From Fomes fomentarius (Eukaryota; Basidiomycota; Agaricomycetes; Polyporales; Polyporaceae), in assembly GCA_022606135.1 (NCBI GenBank), contig JABYQN010000005.1, positions 1,488,001 through 1,552,000 on the forward strand: 64,000 nucleotides of DNA. The letters run 5' to 3'. Within the stretch, counting starts at the first letter, position 1. The number at the start of each line of letters is the position of its first letter. Both the position numbers and the translations under genes were made by a program. The notes below the pieces were generated by a model that ran no database searches, had not been told where the DNA came from, and was given only the letters and a program-made list of their open reading frames with translations. Below, in pieces: positions 56,669-64,000 of the stretch.

Positions 56669-57645
56669 AAATACCTTGGGATGTTCTTATTCCTTTTGTT
56701 CTGGTTGTGTGAGTCATATAGATGGCATGGCGCTGTGGCTCATCGGAGGGAAGCATCCCCCGACAGCCCACACGTTGTAATCAACCTAAGGCTGTTCTGC
56801 TTGAACATTTAACATTCATCGTGAGGTAGGTGTCAAGGAGGAGGAGCGAAAGAAGGGCCATTGACTGGATCGTTCGCGCATATACGTGACTAATCGGGAT
56901 TTGCCGAGCAAGTGGTGTATAGACGCCCCAGAATTGTCTCGACATTACTGGCACCACTGGGCACTGCAACGTTCGTTGGTGATAAAATGGCCGAGGATTG
57001 CACCCAGCTGAGATCCCACTGGCAGTAGGCTGTCGTGAGTCAGCTTAGCTATACCGTAGCTTCGGTGGCTTCGGTAAGTGTCTTCTTTCGCTTGAAAGAA
57101 TTGGAGCTGACTCAGTGCATCCTTTAGCCACGCAGCCTCGGAGCATCCTACGTTCCCTGTAGAGGTGAGCATCGAATATGATATACCCGGGTCTTGTCGG
57201 GGTCTCGTCTGGTTGAGATATCGTGGCCGGTGTGGAGTCCAGCACGAGTGTGGAGATAGTTGTAACAATCTTCCTGTGCGGCCTCCACTGCTGGCTGACG
57301 TGTCAGGAGAAGTACAACCAACGTCGGGACCTGCATGCGTCGATACCGATTGGCAATTAAACATTGAAGAATATTTAACAGGACCCACACAAGTGGTTTA
57401 TGGTCCGCGGTATCTATCGGAAACGGATCCCATTGGCTCGCTACAGAGTGCACAGGACGCTCGTTAGGTGCTGACGCCGTATTCGCGCGCCCACCATAAT
57501 TCATTTGAGAACAGATTTCGCCTTCTTTTCGTGAGGCAGAGGGTATATCGAGGAAGGTAGCCAGGAGCGGATTACTATAAATGCTACCCGTGAATGCCCG
57601 TGGTACTGGTTCGAGGTACCCCAATCTTCCTCTCTTCTACCACTC
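56669..57645. other. Intergenic, promoter of the BTB gene
   Basis: No gene seen. TATA box at 57576-57581. Confidence 0.4.
57576..57581 (+). promoter_or_regulatory. TATA box of the BTB gene
   Basis: tataaa, about 65 bp before the ATG at 57646. Confidence 0.6.
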
Positions 57646-58861
57646 ATGGATCGCTCCGTGTTTCCTTTCTATCCAACCCCCGACGCATCGAGCCCCTCCA
57701 CCAGCCCACAAGCGACTACCGCGACCAGCACTCCTGAAGATGGTTCGGGCCTTTTTGGTCCTACGGTGATCCCCGTACGTGTTAGCGATTTCTGAAGAGC
57801 GACGTTGGCCATTGACCCATATGCTTGCTTGCTTTTCTTGGTCGTCATACACCACAGACGACGCCACATATAGAAGTCCCCGAAGACGCGACCGTGTCCG
57901 TAACTTTCCAACCTTCCATTCGAGTCGATGGCCGTCTCCCCGACACAACCATCATCTCCTCTAACCATGTCTACTTCTACGTCCATCGCCACTGCATCCT
58001 CTGCGCATCCTCGAACGGATTCGACAATCGCTTCTTCGATGTGCAGCCCATATTCGGGGGCTTTCTACCGACGATATGCGTCTCAGAAGGCGGCGACGTC
58101 GTCAACGTCCTCCTCCACACTATATATAACCGGTCGTGCGTCCACTTCTACCCAGCACTCGAGACCGTAGAAGCCTCCCTGACCGCGCTGATCAAATACG
58201 GCGTCGCGATCGGGGACTACGCCGCCCCAACCCAGCCACTATATCAGCTACTCACGTCCCACGCACCCTATCGCCCCATCGAGACATACGCCATCGCCGG
58301 GCAGCACCAGCTGGAGGACGTGGCGATGATCGTGTCGGGCCATCTGCTCTCCTACGACCTCTCGGAGCTCACCGACGGCGTCGTCAGCAAGATGGGACCG
58401 GTATACCTCAAGCGGCTCGTCCTCCTCCACCAGTCACGCATCAGCGCACTCCGCCAGATCGTACTCGCCCCGCCCGCCGCACACCCGACGCCGCCTGGGT
58501 GCACCGGCGTGGACGAGCACGGGGAGCTCGCGCGGGCATGGGCCCACGCTACTGCGCAGTTGGTGTGGGACGCCACGCCCAGTAAGGCTGCAACGCTTTT
58601 GCCACCCTTGCTTCCGGACGCAAATCGCTCACGGTCAGCTGTCATATCTCTTACAGGCATCTCCGCCAACGCTCTGCGCACATACCTCGAGCGCATCGGA
58701 GAGACGATTACTTGCGAGTCGTGCAGGGCTAAGTTGGTAGAAAGGATACAGGAGGTAGTGGTTTCTTGGTCTGCGGTTAAGGTGCGTCATGGTCCAGATT
58801 CTTTACATCGTGATACTCACCAATCAACCCCATTGCGCCGCTGGATAAGCCTACTATATAG
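57646..58861 (+). CDS. BTB/POZ-domain protein of the basidiomycete type
   Basis: Exon 1 (57646-57775) encodes a Pro/Ser/Thr-rich start. After a short intron (acceptor cacag) the BTB core follows: TTIISSNHVYFYVHRHCILC, SSNGFDNRFFD, TICVSEGGDVVNVLLHTIYN and LALIKYGVAIGDYAAP-like positions. Helices follow with HQLEDVAMIVSGHLLSYDL and LTDGVVSKMGPVYLKRLVLL. The C-terminus has LRTYLERIGETITCESCRAK and ERIQEVVVSWSAVK. A last intron (donor gtgcgtc, acceptor gataag) would add PTI and stop at 58861. Without it the frame runs to 59102 with non-family sequence. Such proteins are common in Agaricomycetes and of unknown role, perhaps cullin adaptors. Confidence 0.75.
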
Positions 58862-59194
58862 CGATGCGTACGCGTTCGTTTCACCTCGCTCTACCAGGAA
58901 TTATAGGGTTTACAGTTGTCAATCTCGGTCACATCTGTATAACATCCCCGCTCATAGTCAAGTTCGGTACGCAGTAGTATTTGTTCATACTATACTCCGC
59001 TTCGCAGTAATACAGTGTATCTCATATCTTCGAAGACATTACAATTCATGGGTCTACCTGACCCGTCACCGCACTGCCCACATGTGTCTGAACACGCGGT
59101 GAACGTACAAATCAAATCTCAAGTGATACTGAATATGTTGTGTATAACAGACAGACCTCGCCACTCGACCCCGATTCCTCGTCTGAGACTCCCA
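58862..59194. other. Intergenic between convergent genes
   Basis: Space between the BTB gene (+) and the RRM-like gene (-). Nothing recognised. Confidence 0.4.
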
Positions 59195-61118
59195 TCACAA
59201 CCTCACAACGGGGACAACTCCTGGAACGTCGCCCCCCGGCACTGAGGCCTTTAAGAACGCGACGCCCATCTTTTGGAAGTACTCCTTGGTCTTACGCTCC
59301 CTCTCCTCGCCCTCGGCCAGCCTCGCCTCGACTACCGCTACCCGTTGCTTGAGCTCCTCCACGTGGTCCTCCGCCCGCCGCCGTGTCTCGAGTTCGGCGC
59401 GGCACTGTTCCAGCGCGTACTGCTCGTCGCGCTGCGCACCGGTCAGTGCCTTCTCCGCCTTCTCAAGCTGTCCTTCCAGCTTCCGGCGCCGGTGTTGCTC
59501 CCTGTCAAGCTCGTCCTGGACCTTGCGTTTCGCCGAGCGCGCGCGGAGTAGCGAGTCCTGTTGCTTATGTTGCTTATCGCGAAGCGACTGGATCTCGCGC
59601 TCGAGCATCTTCATATGCCCGTATCGGGGACCCTTGGGAGACGCGCAGGAACTGGAGGCCGGGGTACCATGTGTGGCACATGGCGCCGTTTTAGGTGTCG
59701 AAGGCTGTGGTGGGGGCGAGATGGGGTTCGCATCGTCGGCGGTAAGATGGGTATTTGAGTCCAAACTAGGATCGGAAGAGGTTAGGGGCAATGGGGGAGC
59801 CGAAGAAGGAGCTGCAGGGTGGCTATCCTCGAGCGCGTCAATTGGAGGCGGGTCATAGCTACCATAAACTTGGCGAAAACCATCGCATGCTTTGTTGAGA
59901 TGATATTGACTCTCCGCGGTGACCCCGCTCAAAGTGCGCAGTCGGCGCGCAACATCTAAGTGACAGCTAGAGAGCATAAGGACCGCTGGTTTCAGCTGCG
60001 CGAGGTCCATACCCGCGGCGAGCATCACTGTGATTGACCAGGTAACCGTTTGTGAGGACGCCACCGCATTCTTAAAGCCATCTGAAGCACGGAGTACGGA
60101 CCTTCAATCATACCGCTCATTACCGCAATGGCAGCGGCGGTGTTCCCTTGACTACGATAGTGAGCGGCGACGACGACCCATTTAGCGCACTCGAGAGGAT
60201 GATTCGCAGTGACCTTCAAGGTTTCGATGACAGCCTCGGGGGGATTGTCCATAATCATCTGAGCGGAATCTCCTCTGTACATCATCGACCAACTTGAATC
60301 GGATTCCGGACCCGTCTGAAGGACGGACCAGACGGGCATAGCGCAGTGACTCGGATCGGACAGCGTGGAGGTGCTCGACGACGACTCGGTGAATCCAGAC
60401 ATGGAAGAGGGAACTGAGTGTCCGTTATACGCCGTCGCATATACCGCCGGGTCGTCTACTGCGTGGTAGCTCCCCGGAGCGTGCTCGTGTTCTCTGTATT
60501 CAATAGCCGTACTCCTGCGCAGGTGGTTCTCCTTGTCGAAGGAGTCAGCTCGCGCTCGTGTGAGAGTCCCTGGAATTGAGTATGAAATTTTGGACATGGC
60601 GGTCGCAGGCTCGATGATTGTGTACGTAGATGGACGATTCTTCTCTTTGGCTGCAAGTGATGATGACATTGGAGTAGGATAACAAACGGAAAGCAGGTAC
60701 TAACCTTGTTGGGCAAGCCGGGACTTCTTCTTCCGATATGGAGTCCACCGCGCCGTCTGGAGGACTTCTGCCTGAGGTTTCGGAGGCAATCCTGGTGTCG
60801 ATACCGCATGGAAGTGCTCGATCAGATGAGGTGAAAATTCAAGCGCGTGCACAATAGTGTCTTCGAGGTGAAGAGCATGAGCGTGCTTCGCCCCCCATTG
60901 CTCGCGGTATTCCACAAAGTATCGGAAGTTTGACGAGTTTTCTGTTGTTCCACCTGCATATATGCCACGGCTAGAGCGTATACACGGTAACATGAGTGAA
61001 TATTCACTGGAATAGATAAGGGAACACTAACATATCGCCACACTGGGCAAATGTAGTCCGCACGTCCTCTGGCGTACGACTGGTCTCCAGGTAGACACAT
61101 CGTTGCACACGCTCAGCC
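59195..61118 (-). CDS. RRM-like, coiled-coil protein with an apparent 25-nt intron
   Basis: About 540 residues. The first exon (ATG 61118) gives RCVYLETSRTPEDVRTTFAQ, then CGD. After a 25-nt segment (61031-61007, gttagtg...tccag) the frame continues IEYSLMLPCIRSSRGIYAGG and NFRYFVEYREQWGAKHAHAL. This reads as an RRM fold (RNP2-like VYLE, helix, GDIEYSL strand, RNP1-like RYFVEY). Later exons join with consistent phases: QTARWTPYRKKKSRLAQQ to AKEKNRPSTYTI, a Ser-rich region, and helices ECAKWVVVAAHYRSQGNTAA and MSGMIEVMLAAGMDLAQLKP. The C-terminus is a long coiled coil (EREIQSLRDKQHKQQDSLLR, then VEELKQRVAVVEARLAEGEE). TATATA at 61171-61178 supports the start at 61118. An RNA-bound scaffold is a guess. 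Confidence 0.6.
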
Positions 61119-61945
61119 ATGATGGGAGGGGGAAGTCGCGAACGCGGTGGGGACAACATGACGGACGGCCTATATATACGAACTCGGCGATGAACCCGAG
61201 CAAAGAAGAGAAGATGATCCCGAAGGCAATCGACAATTGCCTGTCACGATCTGGTCCAACATGGATATAGAATCACCATTTTTGGGTTTGTGCTTTCTTA
61301 CGCCTGCACTTGTGTTATCTTCTGGAAAGATTATGCGTGGCAAAGAGCGAGGTCGAAACAACGCAACTGAGCCGCAGCGTAACCGAGCGCGGTTCACAAG
61401 CCGTCAGCACACTGCGAAAGGGCCTTTCGAGGAACATGTCAGTTAAGAAACATCTGATGTGTATGAGTACGGAAACTCCATACTGGAACTATTGCGGCGG
61501 TCGACTGGCAAGTCGGGCAACGAAGAACTTCAAAAAAGGCAAAACGAACACATCTGATGGGGAGGCGCCCGATTTGAAAGGAACGACATGAGTCTCATTC
61601 CTCATCTTTGCAAGGAGCGTTGCGGAAGATGCTGAAGCATGCGATTAACCACTGCAAGACAGCTACTTAGGAACAGATGCTCGCGACTTGAAGTGGAAAC
61701 GAGGCTGTGACGGTGACTGGATCGTTCCAAGTTAAACTGCGGCAAGGACGGCCCGATGCGATGTGAGAAAGGAACTGTACAGTTGCACCGGGACCTGCCG
61801 GACATCCCAAACCTTGTTTTGCAGTGGCGGATCACAACACGATCAAACAAGCGAGAGTGCAGGTGCATACACTCGTCCTCATCGTCTACGGCGTTCTCAT
61901 CCTCGAAAAGGTCCCTGCGCCTCCCTCAAGAATCCAACACTCAAA
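61119..61945. promoter_or_regulatory. Divergent promoter region, RRM-like gene and RPS5
   Basis: Minus-strand TATATA lies at 61171-61178. The right end should hold the RPS5 promoter and leader, but I see no clear TATA box there, which is common for ribosomal-protein genes. Nothing else coding is supported. Confidence 0.45.
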
Positions 61946-62838
61946 ATGTCCGCCGTTCAAGCTCTCCCCAAGGACGTTTCCAAGCTTGGTCAGGATGTCA
62001 AGCTTTTCGGCAAGTGGGACACCCAGGAGTGCGTAATGCTCCTCATGATCACAAGTTCGGAGGATTCATGAAGTAATGCACGGAGCAGTGTCGATGTTCC
62101 AGACATCTCTCTTGCGGACTACATTCAGATCCGCCACGCCGTCTACCTCCCCCACACGGGTGGCCGTTACGCCAAGAAGCAGTTCAAGAAGGCGCAGATG
62201 CCTATCGTTGAGCGATTGGTTGACAGGTGTGTTATCCTTTCTCCCCTTTATATGAGAACAAGCATGAACAAGTGTACACACGAAAGTTTGATGATGAAGG
62301 GCCGCAACAACGGCAAGAAACTCTTGTCCGTCCGCATAGTCGCGCACGCGTTCGAGATCATCCACCTCCTTACCGACCAGAACCCTATCCAGGTATGTCC
62401 ATAAAACGGGGGGCTCGACGACTTGGTTGTTGAGAGTCGACTAGGTTCTCGTCGATGCCATCGTCAACACTGGTCCACGTGAAGACTCGACACGTATCGG
62501 TTCTCAGGGTACCGTCCGTCGTCAGGCTGTCGATGTGTCGCCTCTGCGCAGGGTGAACCAGGCTGTTGCTCTCCTCACCATCGGTGTAAGTGCTGAGTGA
62601 TTGTTCAAAGATTGTGTCCACTCACTTTCGGTTAGACGCGCGAGTCTGCATTCCGTAACGTGAAGTCGATTGCGGAGTGCCTCGCGGATGAGCTCATCAA
62701 CGCGGCGAAGGGCTCATCAAACTCCTACGCCATCAAGGTAGAGCCTGAATTCACGCTTTTGATCTATGCCAAATTGAGACGTTTGCTGTCATCCAGAAAA
62801 AGGATGAGCTCGAGCGTGTTGCGAAATCCAACCGGTGA
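61946..62838 (+). CDS. RPS5: 40S ribosomal protein S5 (uS7)
   Basis: Ribosomal small-subunit head protein at the E-site/mRNA exit region. About 205 residues from six exons, all in phase: [20 protein letters not shown], then [23 protein letters not shown] and [100 protein letters not shown]; ending [13 protein letters not shown]. The last block is the universally conserved uS7 C-terminus. Codon choice is strongly biased to C-ending codons, as expected for high expression. Identification is firm. Confidence 0.97.
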
Positions 62839-64000
62839 AAGCTCACGTTCCGGGGGACTCGAGCTATGGCCATATGGGTATTGTGGATTACCTTGCAGTC
62901 GCCCTTTCTATCAGTATCATCATGACGCACTATGTAACCCATATGTCTGCTTATGGCAATGTCTCTCAACGCTGCGTATCGCTTCGCTTGTAATTCCTTG
63001 TGCGCTGAACTGTACACTCCCTTCCGACATCTGCCACAGGTACTGTCTCTGCCATTTGACCTTACCCAATGCACTGTTTGGCATGTTCTTTCACGACATG
63101 GGAATCGATCCCTCCCATGAAAGCTCTCACTCACCGATTGTAGCTCAATGCAAAGCCGCTCTTCTCCGGTGTCTCGCGGGCCGCGCAATCTCCACTCACC
63201 TCCACCTCAAAACTAGGAGTCTCACGACCTCCGGAGGTTGCTGTATGCTGAGCAGGAGACCTGCCCAAAGTATGTCGAGCAAGCACAGTATCGCCGACAA
63301 GAATGAAGGCACACACTTGTGTGGTTCGACGTGTGCGAAATGGCACCGAGCGAATCGCGCGGGGCGTAATTCGCGGATTCTGCGGCCCCGAGCCGGGCTA
63401 ATACAAGTGTGAGTACTTGATGCCATGCGTCTCATGCCTCATTCCCCGGATTTTCGCCCGTTGTCCATACCTCTCATCGGTGTTGCTCGTGATTGCCTCC
63501 GCGGGCTCCGTGAAAATCTCCCAGCAGCACTATCTACAATCAGGCAGTGGTGTTGGGATGCATGCACGATGTGCACTGCTAGAACGTATGCGGAGTGGCA
63601 AGCCAATTGCCTCTGTTCACTCCGGCGCCAACTGCGCATCGCGCGGCATCCCTAGATTGACCCCCGTATCTACGATTGAGCTACTCTTGTTTGACTGGTG
63701 CGGGGGCACGCTCGGAGGCTAGAACGCGAGCTCAGTCTGGATGCCCGGGCACCCGTGTTCCGAGCTCCAGTCTGTGTCCATCCGCGTTCGCTGCACACTC
63801 AAGATTCAAGCCTGAGAATCCGCGCCATCTGTAGAACATTATTACGCACATCCTGAGTGTGGCGACAGTCTACAGACGTCTAACGCGAGGTTGTGACTTC
63901 TGGCACTCGATCCCGAGCAGGGATCTGCGACAATTCGAGGGTCGCAGAGCGATCAATACTCTTGCCCATTCTCGACGCGCAGAGCTCGGGCGAGCGGGAC
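62839..64000. other. Downstream flank, no supported gene
   Basis: Several short frames lie on both strands (for example plus 63417-63722 and minus 63196-63435), but none shows a domain or a consistent splice series. A partial gene running past the right edge cannot be excluded. Confidence 0.35.

Noticed and set aside
57148..57624. 158-codon minus-strand frame upstream of the BTB gene
   Set aside because: No recognisable motif and it overlaps the BTB promoter region; likely chance.
1..64000. CRISPR arrays, rRNA, bacterial-type operons
   Set aside because: None seen; the window is eukaryotic nuclear DNA and I found no regularly spaced repeats.

Overview
The window is nuclear DNA from a filamentous basidiomycete, most likely an Agaricomycete of the wood-decay type. 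The grounds are short GT-AG introns (mostly 45-90 nt) in almost every gene, GC-rich coding sequence, secreted plant- or fungal-wall enzymes (GH16, two GH17-like), a sedolisin protease, an F-box/LRR-like family, a BTB protein and a Tad-like LINE. There is no operon logic. Genes lie on both strands with gaps of 0.3-3 kb, and the species cannot be fixed from sequence alone.

Layout. 0.9-9.6 kb: amino-acid permease (-), small SnoaL/NTF2-like protein (-), membrane protein (-), a candidate XRCC4/PAXX-superfamily end-joining factor (-), and, divergently, a nicotinamide riboside kinase (+). 9.8-17.6 kb: fumarate reductase fused to cytochrome b5 (+), F-box protein (+), sedolisin protease (+). 18.8-25.3 kb: one full-length LINE (-) with ORF1, ORF2, an A-tail and a target-site duplication that I could align by eye. 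It sits about 120 bp upstream of an MFS transporter (25.4-27.3 kb, +). 27.5-40 kb: mitochondrial LEA-like membrane protein (+), zinc-finger regulator split by a frameshift (-), GH16 glucanase with GPI signal (+), large gelsolin-domain protein (+). 40.4-48.1 kb: two GH17-like paralogues (+) bracketing a retroelement scrap, a broken copy of the F-box gene and a small mitochondrial-type protein. 48.8-58.9 kb: GPI-anchored Cys-rich secreted protein (-), a 2.9-kb gene-poor stretch with a strong hairpin, a small unknown protein (-), an aldo-keto reductase (+) and a BTB/POZ protein (+). 59.2-62.8 kb: RRM-like coiled-coil protein (-) and ribosomal protein uS7/RPS5 (+).

The genes do not form a pathway. 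Themes are carbohydrate and protein scavenging (GH16, GH17, sedolisin, permease, MFS), redox and NAD metabolism (NRK, fumarate reductase, AKR) and housekeeping (RPS5, gelsolin). The strongest second-look items are the intact LINE cutting an MFS promoter, an apparent 25-nt intron in the RRM-like gene, a 25-bp fully pairable hairpin, frame breaks in a zinc-finger gene and at an AKR microexon, and the end-joining-factor candidate. I saw no clear new defence, biosynthetic or mobile system. All functional calls rest on motif recognition by eye; no search was run.
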